Below are positions 10,986-23,872 of a stretch of DNA of 64,000 nucleotides, in pieces; position 1 is the stretch's first letter; every line of letters begins with the position of its first letter. Source of the stretch: Stomoxys calcitrans (Eukaryota > Arthropoda > Insecta > Diptera > Muscidae); contig NC_081553.1 of NCBI RefSeq assembly GCF_963082655.1, positions 41,333,812 through 41,397,811 on the forward strand. The letters are read 5' to 3'. Made by a program: the position numbers and the translations under genes. The notes beneath the pieces were generated by a model, which ran no database searches, had not been told where the DNA came from, and saw only the letters and a program-made list of their open reading frames with translations.

Positions 10986-11590
10986 TAATTGAGGTCATCC
11001 AGTTAAACCTCCACCGGAGTGAGACCGCTACTTACGCTCTGATGGAGAGAATCAGCAAGGTCAAGATTCATATTGCCTTAATTCAGGAGCCATGGCGAAC
11101 CGGAACAAAGTTTCTGAACTGAACCATATTAACTACCAATTATTCTATGCCAACACTGGTACTCGGCCGAGAACCTGCTTAATTTGTCATTAAAATTTAA
11201 ATTATGTATTTTCCCCAGAGTTGTCAACATCGGATGCAACAGTGATGAGACAGGGAGACGGTGGAGAATACCTGGCATCATTTTATCTGCCTTTCGACAC
11301 TCCGATACCACCATCTATGTCGGAGCTGCAACGGTTGGTGAGAAAAGTAAAACAGACAGGAAATGATGTACCAATAGGGTGGGATGCGAAATCTCACCAC
11401 ATTTCGTGGGGTGGTACGAACATTAATAATCGGGGCCAAGCCCTGGCAGTATTCTTCAATACTTACGACTTAATAACGCTCAATAGTGGTAACACATCTA
11501 CCTTTTTTAATAGGATTAGGTAGGAGGTTTTAGATGTTACAATATGTTCGGAAAATCTAAATTAGGACCATCGCTATATTAGGTTTAGAA
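10985..11590 (+). pseudogene. LINE ORF2 endonuclease domain, frameshifted
   Basis: AP-endonuclease-like domain that in intact elements nicks target DNA for target-primed reverse transcription. Visible pieces are QLNLHRSETATYALM, IALIQEPWRTG, then after frameshifts ELSTSDATVMRQGDGGEYLA and PIGWDAKSHHISWGGTNINN (the Gly-x-Asp-x-Asn-like motif), and LITLNSGNTSTFF. At least two frame changes lie near 11100-11230, and a stop follows at 11521. Confidence 0.8.
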
Positions 11591-11593
11591 AGC

Positions 11594-12290
11594 ATGGCCA
11601 GCTCCGAATCCGATAAGCCAAATTTCGGAAGAGTACTCAGAAGAAGACTTGTGCAATATGATTTAGATTGTCCAAGCATAAAAGACATTGACGACAATGT
11701 CTACATGTTTACGACTGCACTGCTGAAGTCTTTCGAAGATAGTTGTTCTTTTCGAGAAAGAAAATCAGCCCCAGAAGAATCGTGGATGACCGGGGAGATT
11801 CGCGATATTGGGAAAGAGGTTCGCTGAATTTAGAACGCAGTACGTCGTAAAAAAGCGGATATATATTGGGATGTGTATAACACACGGTTCAAGGAATATA
11901 ATAAAATTACCAGGGCGGGAAAACGTGTCACCGGGTAACTTTTCTGCGAGCAGGTCGATGGTGTTAATGACGCCGCCAAGATGAAAACATTTCTCTCAAA
12001 AACCCATGTCTAAACTGAGGCGTTGGTGTCGTCAATAAGAGTGAGAGCAGAGACAACGGAGGACATGTTGAGGCTTTTGATAAAAACGCGTTTCCACATG
12101 ATACGACGGGACTCCCGGAGGCACCGGAATCGGGGAATAACGAGATTGATCGAAGGTTTATCATTAGAGAATTTATGGTAAAGGAAGCCTTGAGGAGGTT
12201 CAAACCTTTTAAGTCACCCGAGTCTGATGGAAAATTTCCGGCGTTACTTCATAAGGAGTCGGACTATCTGGCTTGTATTTTCACAGCGTG
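11594..12290 (+). pseudogene. LINE ORF2 linker between endonuclease and RT
   Basis: A 77-codon open segment (11594-11827) resembles the linker between the two domains and ends in a stop. Beyond it, pieces such as RRFKPFKSPESDG (about 12190-12230, the entry to the RT domain) occur out of frame. Confidence 0.55.
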
Positions 12291-13260
12291 CCTAGGACTT
12301 GCATACACTCTGAAAGCCTGACAGGAGGAAAGGTTGGTATTTATATTCAAGCCCGGCAAGGCATATTATTTGACACAAAAGGCCTACAGGCCTTCCTACT
12401 CAAAACCATGGAACGCATTGTGGATACCATGCTAAAGAGTATCCAGCGAACTGCTAATGTTCAAACAGCATGCCTATGTCAAGGGAAGGTCGGTGGAGAC
12501 TGCCATACACGAGGCTGTACATAAAATAGAAGAATCTTTCGATGCCAAGACGTACACACTGGCGGTATGCATTGACATCGAGGGGGCTTTTAACAATGTG
12601 CGGATCGCCATACTGATCCAATCCTTGGACCAGTACCGGGCAGACTAGGTCCTTTGGGACTGGATAAACCATATGCTTAGGAACAGGTGCATAAATTGTG
12701 GATCCCATGACATAAATATCAGGGCGAAAGTAGCAAAGGGCATGCCACAGGACGGCATTTTATCGCCTCTCCTTTGGGTGATCACCATAATAGCCAAATA
12801 CGGATACTGACTGAGGAGGGATTTGAACCCGTCTGCTATGCAGACGATGTTATAATACTCCTTAGGGGTAAGTTCCGAGCCAGCTATGCAGAAGGGCCGA
12901 AAGGGTATTGGTTTTGGCATATGACTAGGCTAGACCCAGGGGATCTCAATGTTAACCCAGAAAAGACTAAAATCTGCTTGTACATGAGGATGACAAACGC
13001 ACCACGTTTCCTCATTAGAACGATTTCGATATCTGACACAGTCAAATACATAGGAGTGATCTTGGACAGGAATTTGAATTGGAAGAGTCATATTCTTGAG
13101 CGTACCGAGAAGGCTCACAAATCTTGGGCTCTATGTAGACGGGTCGTAGACTCGAAATGGGGCCTGAATCCGAGTATAGTCCACTGGCTGTACAGAAGCG
13201 TGAATAGACTAATACTTATTTATGCCTCAGTAGTTTAGTTGACTGCTATGGAGAAAAAGT
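12291..13260 (+). pseudogene. LINE ORF2 reverse transcriptase domain, disrupted
   Basis: RT blocks appear in order over several frames: a KPGKAYYLTQKAYRP-like block (about 12347), FKQHAYVKGRSVETAIHE (12457), VCIDIEGAFNNV with its catalytic Asp (12570-12600), GMPQDGILSPLLWV (12737-12780) and CYADDVIILL (12834-12863), the metal-binding YADD. SDTVKYIGVILDRNLNWKSH (13035 on) is the thumb-proximal motif. The final 154 codons (12774-13238) are open, so decay is moderate. Stops and shifts upstream make it non-functional. Confidence 0.88.
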
Positions 13261-13599
13261 GCAACACTAGGGTAATACAACAGATTCAGAGAACATGTTG
13301 TCTTGGCATAGGCAGAGCGTTGAGGACCACGACCTTTAGGTCGCTGGAGACTATTCTACAATAGATATCCGACCGATAGACATACACATTAAGTGTGAGG
13401 CAGCCATTGAGGTTTTAAGACTTAAAGCGATGGGAGAATGGATAGAGGATAGCATCAGGTCATACCATCGAGGCATAATTAAGGCGACAATAGGAAACCT
13501 GGAAGGAATGGAAGAGGTTTTCGATCTTTCGATTGGTCGAGTGCAAGGCAATATTGCCAGCGGCAAAGTCTTGGATTGACGACACCCTAGTATTGGCAT

Positions 13600-14340
13600 C
13601 TGGAAGACCATATTACACTGATGGACCAAAGCTAGAGAACAGAGTGGGCCTGGAGTCTACATTCAGAACCCAGGGATATCTGTTTTAGACTGCCTGGCCA
13701 TAATACGGTTCTGCAGACGGAGATCTGGGCGAACACGTAATGTGTGAGATGGTGTGGTGCTATCGCGAGGACGTCGAGTTTGAACATCTTTATGGACAGT
13801 AAACTGCCCATCAGGGCAATAACAACCAGGACGGTAAAGCCACAAACAGAATGGCACTATCCTAATCGTTTCGGTGCCGGGACACAACGGAGTAAGGGGG
13901 AATAGAAAAGCAGACTATTTGGCAGTGAAGGCCAGAGGACAACCTTCAAAAAACTTGGTTAACCCGAAGCCTTTCGGGTCGACGCAGAGCGTGAGCTACG
14001 AACGGTTGGTATGTGAAACGGTCGGTAGGACGACGAAAATCATATGGGGAGATCCGGATTATGAAAAGACGAGGCTATTACTGAAAGGAAGCAAGCAGGA
14101 GGTCAGTAAAGCTTTCGGTATCATAACACATAAAACTATGGGCTCACTTATGCAAATAGGTGCGGCAATTGAGAGCATGTGTAGGGCATGTGGGGAAGAT
14201 GATGAGACGTTTGAACATTTCCTATTGCCCAGCTTTCGCGGCTGACAAACACCTGCACTTAGGTGGGGACACAATACCAGACATAAACCAATTAAGGGGC
14301 GCGGTATGAACATTTAGGGATTTTGTAAGCAGCACGGAAT
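13600..14340 (+). pseudogene. LINE ORF2 RNase H and C-terminal region, disrupted
   Basis: YTDGPKLENRVGPGVYIQNP (13616 on) is the first RNase H acidic motif, followed by LPGHNTVLQTEIWA in another frame with its Glu. FMDSKLPIRAI and PGHNGVRGNRKADYLAVKARG complete the domain. A terminal CRACGEDDETFEHFLLPSF motif (about 14180-14236) is the Cys-rich tail usual in this superfamily. Reading frames change at least three times. Confidence 0.85.
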
Positions 14341-14480
14341 TCCTAACTTAAATTTTCTTTTTCGAGATTACTATTTAGTATTTAGAACGCACAACAAGCC
14401 GATTACTGGCTTAGGTGTATGTCCATAGTGGCATGGGTCGGATTTATATCCACACCCTCTTTTCAACCTAACTGTGAAAC

Positions 14481-14857
14481 ACTTCGCTTCAACATATTAA
14501 ACGCTTGCCATACACGTAGCATTATTCAACGTATCTAATTTTGTTTATTGTAAACCCTTTACAATAAACGAAATTCACCTACGGTTAAAGGACTTCTTAT
14601 TTGTTGTAAAACAGAAAACTCTTTAATGGAAAAAGTGTTTCGATAGCCGCAAACGCTTATTCGTTTACCGGGCCAATAATTATTTTCTTGTGTTTCACCT
14701 ACTCGAGAGAAAGGACGAGTATTTGAGCGTATAGACCAGCGATGTACAAAAATACCCACACTATTGCATATTACTGTACACGTCTACAAGAAAATATTCC
14801 CTAGGAAACCCATGGGCTTGCACAAAATTGCAATTGTGTATAGACACATTTTAATTT
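14481..14857. other. non-coding stretch with a short dispersed repeat
   Basis: No gene. Positions 14773-14850 (GTACACGTCTACAAGAAAAT) resemble 21238-21310 (GTATGTACACAAGAAAATAA) in the same orientation. The function of this pair is unknown. Confidence 0.4.
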
Positions 14858-16050
14858 TTTATACCCACCACCGAAGGATGGGGGTATATTCATTTTGTCA
14901 TTCCGTTTGCAACACATCGAAATATCAATTTTCGACCCTATAAAGTATATATATTCTTGATCAGCGTAAAAATCTAAGACGATCTAGACATGTCCGTCGG
15001 TCTGTCTGTTAAAATTACGCTTCAGTCTTCAAAAATACAGATATTGAGCTAAAACTTTGCACAGATCCTATTTTTTGTCTATAAACAGGTTAAGTTCGAA
15101 TATGGGCTATATAGGACTATATCGTGATATAGCCCCCATATAGACCGATCCGCCGATTTAGGTTCTTAAGCCAACAAAAAGCCACATTCATTATCCGATT
15201 TCGCTGAAATTTGGGACAGTGAGTTGTGTTAGGCCCATCGACATCCATCTTAAATTTGGCTCAGATTGGTCCAGATTTGGATAGAGCTGACATATAGACC
15301 GATCTCTAGATTTAAGGTCTTGGGCCCATAAAAGGCGCATTTATTGCCGTATTTCGCCGAAATTTAAGACAATGAGTTGTGTAAGACCCGTCGACATATT
15401 TGTGCAATTTGGACCAGATCGGTCCAGATTTGGATATAGCTGCCATATAGACCAATCTCTCGATTTAAGGTTTTGGGCCCATAAAAAGCCCATTTATTGT
15501 CCGATATTGCAAAAATTTGGGACAGTGAGTTGTGTTAGGCCTTTCGACATCCTTCTTCAATTTGGTTCAGATCGGTCCAGATTTGGATAGAGTTGCCATA
15601 AAGACCGATCTTTCGATTGAAGGTTTTGGGCCCATAAAAAGCGCATTTTTTGTCGTATTTCGCCGAAATTCGTGACAGTGAGTTATGCTAAGCTCTTCGA
15701 CAGTCCTCTTCAATTTGGTCCAGATCGGTTCAGATTTGGATATAGCTGCCATATAGACCGATCCTCTGATTTTGTGTCTTAGGCCCATAAAAGGCGCCTT
15801 TACTGCCCGATGTCGCCGAAATTTGGGACATTGAGTTAGGTTAAACCCCTTGATATACTTCTGCATTATGGTGCAGATCGGTCAAGATTTGGATATAGAT
15901 CTCTCGGTTTTAGGTTTTGGGGCCAGAAAAAGCGTATTTATTGTCCGATGTCGCCGCAATTTGGGACCGTGAGTTGTGTTGGGCCCTTGAACATCCTTCT
16001 TCAATTTCACTTAGATCGGTCCAAATTTGGATATAGCTGCCATATAGACC
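14858..16050 (-). mobile_element. F2 element without head
   Basis: The tail is TATACCCACCACCGAAGGAT, CCTATAAAGTATATATATTC and GTCTGTCTGTT. About seven body units with GATATAGCTGCCATATAGAC and ATCGGTCCAGATTTGGATAT anchors follow. It stops abruptly at about 16049 before reaching a head. Confidence 0.85.
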
Positions 16051-16099
16051 AAAAAGCGCGCGGAAAAGCGCACTTCAAGTTCATGTTCTAGGAGGCAAG

Positions 16100-16254
16100 C
16101 ATCTGGGTACCAAGTGAATAGGAATTAATTGGAATTTTCAAAAAATATCAATAATTTTTTAATTGGATCAATAAAAAAATTATTTGAAAATTTCAATGAT
16201 TTTTTTTAATTGTATCAATTAAAACTAACTTAATTTTCCATTAACATTTCATTG
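16100..16254. repeat. AT-rich repeat edge, possible MITE half
   Basis: Repeated pieces such as AATTGGATCAAT and AATTTTCAAAAAATATCAAT also occur at 16520-16580 and, loosely, at 20815-20945 (TCAATTGGACCAATCAG). They may be one AT-rich element split by the insertions between them; this is inference. Confidence 0.35.
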
Positions 16255-16512
16255 TGAAACCGAGGATACTTCTGTCAAATTAATGAATGCAACCCGATTT
16301 AGGTTTAAGCTCAATGGCAAGGGGCCTCCTTTGTTATGCCGAGTTCAAAAGGCGACACCACTTGGTAGAAAATTTTTAACATGGCAGGATAACTTACAAA
16401 TGTAAGGGGATAACCACAGCTCAATGAAAAATTTTCTGATGGTCGAGTGGGGATTTGAACCCAGGTGCTCGGCGTCATAGGTGGACATGCTAACCTCTGC
16501 GCCACGGTGCTG
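16255..16512 (-). mobile_element. tRNA-derived SINE, family 1
   Basis: The minus-strand head has GTGGCGCAGAGGTTAGCATG and GGTTCAAATCC, then the CATCAGAAAATTTTTC linker and body. It is more diverged than the copy at 3503. Confidence 0.8.
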
Positions 16513-16584
16513 TACGTCAATCAATTAAATTAGAAAATCAATTGACAATTTCAATAATTTTTGCATTAAATTGGAATTTTTTAA

Positions 16585-18418
16585 AATTTTTATACCCTCC
16601 ACCATAAGATGGGGGGTATACTAATTTCGTCATTCTGTTTGTAACTACTCGAAATATTCGTCTGAGACCCCATAAAGTATATATATTCTTGATCGTCGTG
16701 ACATTTTATGTCGATCTAGCCATGTCCGTCCGTCTGTCCGTCCGTCCGTCCGTCCGTCCGTCCGTCCGTCCGTCCGTCCGTCCGTCTGTCTGTCGAAAGC
16801 ACGCTAACTTCCGAAGGAGTAAAGCTAGCCGCTTGAAATTTTGCACAAATACTTCTTATTAGTGTAGGTCGGTTGGTATTGTAAATGGGCCATATCGGTC
16901 CATGTTTTGATATAGCTGCCATATAAACCGATCTTGGGTCTTGACTTCTTGAGCCTGTAGAGTGCGCAATTCTTATCCGATTCGAATGAAATTTTGCATG
17001 ACGTGTTTTGCTGTGATATTCAACAACTGTGCCAAGTATGGTTCAAATCGGTCTATAACCTGATATAGCTGCCATATAAACCGATCTTGGGTCTTGACTT
17101 CTTGAGCCTCTAGAGGGCGCAATTCTTATCCGATTGGAATGAAATTTTGCACGACGTGTTTTATTACGATATCCAACAACTGTGCCAAGTATGGGCCATA
17201 TCGGTCCATGTTTTGATATAGCTGCCATATAAACCGATCTTGGGTCTTGACTTCTTGAGCCTCTAGAGAGCGCAATTCTTATCCGATTGAAATGAAATTT
17301 TGCACGACGCGTTTTCTTATTATATCCAACAACTGTGCCAAGTATGGGCCATATCGGTCCATGTTTTGATATAGCTGCCATATAAACCGATCTTGGGTCT
17401 TGACTTCTTGAGCCTGTAGAGTGCGCAATTCTTATCCGATTCGAATGAAATTTTGCATGACGTGTTTTGCTGTGATATTCAACAACTGTGCCAAGTATGG
17501 TTGAAATCGGTCCATAACCTGATATAGCTGCCATATAAACCGATCTTGGGTCTTGACTTCTTGACCCTCTAGAGGGCGCAATTCTTATCCGATCGGAATG
17601 GAATTTCGCACGACGTGTTTTGTTATGATACCCAACAACTGTGCCAAGTATGGTTCAAATCGGTCCATAACCTGATATAGCTGCCATATAAACCGATCTT
17701 GGGTCTTGACTTCTTGAGCCTCTAGAGGGCACAATTCTTATCCGATTTGAATGAATTTTTGCACGAAGTATTTTGTTATGATATCCAACAACTGTGCCAA
17801 GTATGGTTTAAATCGGTTCATATCCTGATATAGCTGTCATATAAACAGATCTGGGGATTTGATTTCTTGAGCTTCTAGAGGGCGCAATTCCTATCTGATT
17901 TGGCTGAAATTTTGCATGACGTATTTTATTTTTACTTTCAACAACTGTGTCAAATAAGGTTCAAATCGGTTCATAACCTGATATAGCTGCCATATAAACC
18001 GATCTGGGATCTTGACTTCTTGACCCCTAGAGGTCGCAATTATTATCCGATATGCCTGAAATTTTGTACGATGGATCCTCTCATGACCATCAACAAACGT
18101 TGTTTATTATGGTCTGAATCGGTCTATAGCCCGATACAGATCCCATATAAATCGTTCTCTCTATTTTACTTCGTGAGCCCCAATGGGCGCAATTCTTATA
18201 CGAATTGGCTGAAATTTTACACAGGTCTCCAACATATAATTTAATTGTGGTCCGAACCGGACCATATCTTGATATCGTTTTAATAGCAGAGCAACTCTTT
18301 TCTTATATCCTTTTTTGCCTAAGAAGAGATGCCGGGAAAAAAACTCGACAAATGCGATCCATGGTGGAGGGTATATAAGTTTCGGCCCGGCCGAACTTAG
18401 CACGCTTTTACTTGTTTT
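16585..18418 (-). mobile_element. F1 element, one arm of a near-identical inverted pair
   Basis: The tail is at 16585 (TATACCCTCCACCATAAGAT), with a long GTCC microsatellite at about 16726-16790. At least seven body units follow, the central ones spaced exactly 153 bp. The head at 18350-18418 ends GCACGCTTTTACTTG. It matches 24728-26563 inverted, with every long ORF translation identical. Because 153 is a multiple of three, the repeats stay open for 163 codons; this is not evidence of a protein. Confidence 0.92.
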
Positions 18419-18429
18419 TTTTTCATTTT

Positions 18430-19901
18430 TGTACATTACATCTGTTGAAATCACGCTACAGTCTTTAAAAATAGAGATATTGAGCTGAAATTTTGCACAG
18501 ATTCTTTTTTTGTCCATAAGCAGGTTAAGTTCGAAGATGGGCTATATCGGACTATATCTTGATATAGCCCCCATATAGACCGATCCGCCGATTTAGGGTC
18601 TTAGGCCCATAAAATCCACATTTATTATCCGATTTTGTTGAAATTTGGGACAGTGAGTTGTGTTAGGCCCTTCGACATCCTTTGTCAATTTGGCCCAGAT
18701 CGGTCCAGATTTGGATATAGCTGCCATATAGACCGATCCTCCGATTTAGGGTCTAAGGCCCATAAAAGCCACATTTATGGTCCGATTTCGCTGAAATTTG
18801 GGACAGTGAGTTGTGTTAGGCCCTTCGACATCCTTTGTCAATTTGGCTTAGATCGGTTCAGATTTGGATATAGCTGCCATATAGACCGATCCTCCGGTTT
18901 AGGGTCTTAGGCCCACAAAAGCCACATTTATTATCCGATTTTGATGGAATTCGGGGCAGTGAATTGTGTAAAGCCCATCGACGTCCTTCATTAATTTGGC
19001 TCAGATCGGTTCAGATTTGGATATAGCTGCCATATAGATCGGTCCTCCGATTTATGGTTTTAGGCCCATAATAGCCACATTCATTATCCGATTTTGCTGA
19101 AATTTGGGACAGTGAGTTGTGTTAGGCCCTTTGACATATTTCTTCAATTTGGTCCAGATCGGTTCAGATTTAGATATAGCTGCCATATAGACCGATTTCT
19201 TGATTTATGGTTTTGGGCCCATAAAATGCTCATTTATTGCCCGATGTCCCCGAAATTTTTAACAGTGAGTTAAGTTAAGCCCCTTGACATACTTCTGGAA
19301 TATCGCACAGATCGGTCCAGATTTGGATATAGCTGCCATATAGACCGATATCTAGGTTTTAGGTTTTGGGGCCATAAAAGACGCATTTATTGTCCGATGT
19401 CGCTGAAATTTGAGACAGTGAATTTGGTTAGGCTCTTCGACGTCCTTCTTTAATTTTGCCCAGATCGGTCCAGATTTGAATATAGCTGCCATATAGACCG
19501 ATCTCTGGATTTAAGGTTTAGGGCCCATAAAAGAGGCATTTATTGTCCGATTTCGCCGAAATTTGGGACAGTGCTTAGTGTTAGGCTCTTCGACATGTTT
19601 ATGCAACTTGGCCCAAATCGGTCCAGATTTGGATATAGCTGCCATGTAGACCGATATCTCGATTTAAAGTCTTGGCCCCATAAAAGGCGCATTTATAATC
19701 CGATTTCACTGAAATTTGACACAGTGACTTATGTTCGGCTTTTCGACATCCGTGTCGTATATAGTTCAGATCGGTATGAGGTATATGAGTATAAGGTATG
19801 AAATTTTCACCGAATTTTGATGAAAGGTGGTTTACATATATACCCGAGGTGGTGGGTATCCAAAGTTCGGCCCGGCCGAACTTAACGCCTTTTTACTTGT
19901 T
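18430..19901 (-). mobile_element. F2 element with intact head
   Basis: Begins inside the tail (GTTGAAATCACGCTACAGTC) and has about nine body units. It ends in a complete head: CCCGAGGTGGTGGGTATCC, then the CGGCCCGGCCGAACTTAACG palindrome and CCTTTTTACTTG. The 5'-most tail is missing where it meets the preceding F1. Confidence 0.88.
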
Positions 19902-20814
19902 ATTGGTTGGGATTGTAAATGGGCCAAATCGGTCCATATATTGATATAGCTGCCATATAAATCGATCTTGGGTCTTGACTTCTTGAGCCTCTAGAGGGCG
20001 CAATTCTAGTCCGATTGGACTGAAATTTTGCACGTAGTGTTTTGGTATGACTTCCAACCACTGTGCTAAGTATGGCGCAAATCGGTCCATGTTTTGATAT
20101 AGCTGCCATATAAACCGATCTTGGGTCTTAAATTCTTGAGCCTCTAGAGGGCGCAATTCCCGTTCGATTAGGCTGATATTTTGCACGTGGTGTTTTGGTA
20201 TCAATACCAAAATCGGTTCATAATCTGGTATAGATGTCTTTTAAACCGATCTGTGATCTTAACTTCTTGAGCCTCTAGAGCGCCCAATTCTCATCCGAAA
20301 TTTGGCTGACATTATGCGTGAGGTGTTTTGTTATGACTACCAATAACTGCTAAGTTTGGCGCAAATCGGTACATAACCTGATATAGCTGCCATATAAACC
20401 GATATGGGATCTTGACTTCTATAGGGCGCAATTCTCATCCAATTTGGCAGAAATTTGGTACAACGGCTTCTCTCATGACCTTCAACATACGTGTCTAATA
20501 TGGTCTGTATCGATCAATAACTTGATACAGCTCCCATACAAACCTTTCTTCTGATTTTGCTCTTGAGCCCCTACAAGGTGCAATTCTTATCCGAATGAAC
20601 TGAAATATTACACAATGACTTTAACAATGTTCGGCATTCATTTATGGTCCCAGTCGGACTATAACTTGATATAGCTCCAAAAGTATAACAGTTCTTATTC
20701 AATAGTCTTTGTTTGCCTAAAAAGAGATACCGCGCATAGAACTCGACAAATGCGATCCATGGTGGAGGGTATATAAGATTCGGCCCGGCCGAACTTAGAA
20801 CGCTTTTACTTGTT
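19902..20814 (-). mobile_element. F1 element without tail
   Basis: Starts in the body at GGTTGGGATTGTAAATGGGC directly after an F2 head. It runs through four units to a complete head (ATCCATGGTGGAGGGTATAT, CGGCCCGGCCGAACTTAG, CGCTTTTACTTG). The tail is absent. Confidence 0.85.
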
Positions 20815-22765
20815 TCAATTACTTTTTGTAAAACGGTGTTTGATATTAACATTTTTGTAATTGAAGCAGTTTGATATAAAAAATCAATTGGACCAATCAG
20901 TTGTGTGATTGAAACCGATTTTTATTTTTTCTGTGTAATAACAAAAATCATTAGAGGAACAGACAAATGGCTGCCAGGTACAAGAAAACACAACAAGGAT
21001 TTCGAGGGCAATATTTTCGCGATAAAGTAATCCCAAAGTAGGCATTTAAATGTGCGAAAACAACAAGTCCCATGAGTAAGTTTTTGTTTTATATACACGA
21101 ATACAGCAGATCGCAGTGAAATAAAACCACAATGGAGGTGTGTGAAAATAGAAGGCTTGTAATCTTATTGTGTATCATAATGTCGAAATAAGTTCATATA
21201 AGCCCAGAAAGAGTTTGAATTATCAACTGTGTATGTACTGTGTATGTACACAAGAAAATAATCCCAAGTAAATGTGTGGGCTGGCATATAATTGCTATTA
21301 TGTGCTCGTCACTAGAATATACACACTCTCTAGACAACGGTTTTACCTTTTTTATACATTCCACCATAGGATAGAGCTCTTGTAACTTTTCACAAATACT
21401 TCTTTTTGAAAAAAAGCTTCGTTGTACGAAAAGATGATTCTATTGCTTTGTTTATCTTTATGAAATAGTGGACGTTAAAAAATTGCTGATTTAAATCAAC
21501 ATGTCAGGTTAGCTGTAATATGTTTTAGTAAAAACATTTATGAGTAAAAAACATATTTAATGTTTCTTTTTACAAACAATTTGGGATTTGTATAAATAAA
21601 GATATCTCTCCATTATGGCACATATGATGCGACACGCATCAGTGTTATATTTGCGTCTTTAACTCTTTTATGATGTGTTTAAGAGCTTTAGTTTCCTTAA
21701 TTAGTTAATAAAAAATCTGGCTGGTGTTTGTGCAAATGAATTTCAGCTAAATAAACTTCAGATTATGTATTTGTTCCTTCCTAGATTGAAACGTAAAACT
21801 TGGTAATGGGCCAATGTCTTTCATAGGCGCTTAAGACAAAGTGTCAACTAAGAAGGTTAACATTATTGACCATTGAGGTAAAGTACCCTCTTTGTTCTTC
21901 AATGTACATCCGGTGTGTAAAACATTTATGATCATAAACATCTTGGCGTTTGAAAAGCAAACTGTATTAAATAATTTTTTGTTTTTAGTTTTGTAAAGTA
22001 ATAATTGTACATAAAATTACAGAAAAATGTGCAAATTCTTATATCCAAATTTCCATTATAAGTAGAGGTCCGAATCAATATTTGTATATTTATTATACCC
22101 ATTTATATTTTTAATACCAAAATCTAGGTCTTGTTAGCTTTTTCTTCAATTTCTAATATCAAAAATTTAAATGTCAACCTCCACCTAAACTTTCCATAAA
22201 ACTTTTAATTGAAAAAACTAACCCTAAGGCCTTAATTATCCATTTCTTTTGCATAATGTTCATTATCTTTAAATTATTACTGATTAATACTTCATACGAA
22301 ATAACACAACATTTGGCAATTACAATGATTTGCATTTTAGCTTACATAAGTTTGTATTGGCTTAAATGTTAATGAAATGTCACAAAACTGTGGTCAGTGT
22401 TAAAATGCATAATAACTCATTTGTCATTTGTGGTCTGTCATTTTTCAAGGGGATAACTTTTATGTATGCGTAAAAACTTTAATTAACATCTCCCTTTCGT
22501 AAGTGAAGCAAAGCAAAAGGTTGTAAACAAAAGACAGGTTTATATTTTATTTAAAACATAAAAAATAGATTGTGTAAACAAATATCAAATTCTTTTCCAA
22601 GAAATTTGTTAGAAATTCCAAAATAGTGTAAGCCACAACAAGAGTGCTAAACAATAGCTTCAACTATTTTATTATAAAGTGTTATAAAATTAGTTTATAT
22701 TAGAACTCTATTTTGCGAATCATACATACCATAGAAATTGTGGTGATTCAATATCGACTTTACCA
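20815..22765. other. non-coding AT-rich stretch
   Basis: 20815-20945 is the possible right half of the AT-rich repeat seen at 16100. Otherwise no element or gene was recognised; 21238-21310 pairs with 14773-14850. Confidence 0.5.
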
Positions 22766-23175
22766 AGTCCATATTTATACGCTACACCACTACTGTGGTA
22801 GAGGGTATTATAATTTAGTGAATTTGTTTGTAACACCCAAAAGGAAAAGGGATAGACCCATTGAGGAGTATACCGATCGACTCAGAATCACTTTTTGATT
22901 CGATTTAGCTGTGGCTGCCTGTCTGTGTGTCTTTCCGTCTGGCTGTCTTCAAATTTGACACAAGCATTTTCTTGGGCTTAGAGACGAAGCCTATTGAAAT
23001 TGAAAATAGGTTGAGATTTTCATATAGCTCTTATATATATATTCGTGCGATTTGGACTAAAATTGCCATTAAATCATGATTTGGAAACCGATTCTCACGA
23101 AATTTTGCACGAGTGGTTCTCTTATAAGTCTCGACGTGAATTTCATAGGAATCGGCTCAGTTTTAGATACAGTTC
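22766..23175 (-). repeat. F4 repeat, left copy
   Basis: The tail reads TACGCTACACCACTACTGTG and TAGAGGGTATTATAATTTAG, then GACTCAGAATCACTTTTTGA and CTGTCTGTGTGTCTTTCCGT. One body unit with CACGAAATTTTGCACGAGTG follows. F4 shares the tail layout of F1-F3 but differs in sequence. It is broken at about 23175 by G-rich DNA. Confidence 0.7.
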
Positions 23176-23229
23176 CCACCAGGGACGTAGTCAGAATTTT
23201 ATATTTGGAGGGGGAGGGGAGGGGGGGGG
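23176..23229. repeat. G-rich tract with a CAGGGACGTAGTCAGAAT start
   Basis: CAGGGACGTAGTCAGAAT followed by runs of G up to 9 bases. This resembles terminal motifs of some hAT-type or other elements (recalled, not verified). It lies at the junction of F4 and a mariner remnant. Confidence 0.35.
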
Positions 23230-23872
23230 GCTTGTGTGTTTAGACATGAGCTTTAAGATAGCCACACAAAAATAGTCTAAAGGCGTTAACTCGCACGATT
23301 TAGACGATGTTCACCGAACTCGCCGTTGAATAAGTCCATCATTACGCGTGCTGTGAGCCACGTAGCACCCTCTTGTTGAAACCACATGTCATGCAAGTCA
23401 AGCTCTTGCATTTTGGGAAAAAAAGATTGTTTATCATCTCACGGTAGCGCTCATCAATCACAGTTACGTTACGATTCGAATCATCTTTAAAGAAGTACGG
23501 TCCAATGATGCCACCAGTCCATAAACCACCGAACCAAACTCTGACTTTTTCTGGATGCATTGGTAGCTCTGGCAGTGCTTGTGGCTGATCTTCACTCCAA
23601 AATCGAAAATTCTGCTTATTTACGCATCCATTAAGCCAAAAATGAGATTCGTCATAAAATGGAAAAAGCGCGAGATTAACTTTCGTACCAGAGCACAAAT
23701 TTTGATAATAAAATTCAATAATTTGCAAGCGTTGCCCTTTATAAGACGATTCATTTTTAAATTGTATACCAATCTGAAGATGTTTGACAGTTAAACAAAA
23801 CACGAAACGTGTATGAGCTGTTTAAATCAGTGTTGCCAATATAATAGCAAAAAAATCACCCTTTATATGGGA
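23230..23872 (-). pseudogene. internally deleted DD41D mariner, copy 1
   Basis: The 5' terminus at about 23860 reads GGGTGATTTTTTTGC on the minus strand. A degraded start (NRLIKGQRLQIIEFYYQNLC) follows. Then LALFPFYDESHFWLNG joins residue 34 of the family directly to the first catalytic Asp, removing about 124 codons. QQEGA replaces the second catalytic Asp by Glu. A further small gap precedes SCELTPLDYF, and a stop follows in LKAHV*THK. The same large deletion occurs at 45640. Confidence 0.85.

Larger units (their letters stand above)
10376..14480 (+). mobile_element. decayed non-LTR retrotransposon (I/LOA/R1-like, with RNase H)
   Basis: The domain order is that of a Jockey/I-superfamily LINE: an upstream repetitive region, AP-type endonuclease, reverse transcriptase, RNase H, then a C-terminal Cys-rich segment and a 3' UTR. 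Stops and frameshifts break every domain, so it is a fossil. RNase H after the RT points to the LOA, I or R1 clades; I cannot choose among them without a tree. GC content is visibly higher than in the flanks. Fragments of related elements lie at 30190, 36555 and 55815. Confidence 0.85.

Noticed and set aside
16726..16790. GTCC microsatellite as an independent feature
   Set aside because: It is the expanded tail tract found in shorter form in nearly all F1/F2 copies.
14858..20814. LTR retrotransposon with long direct repeats
   Set aside because: Repeated segments are separate F1/F2 copies in one orientation. There is no gag/pol, primer-binding site or polypurine tract.
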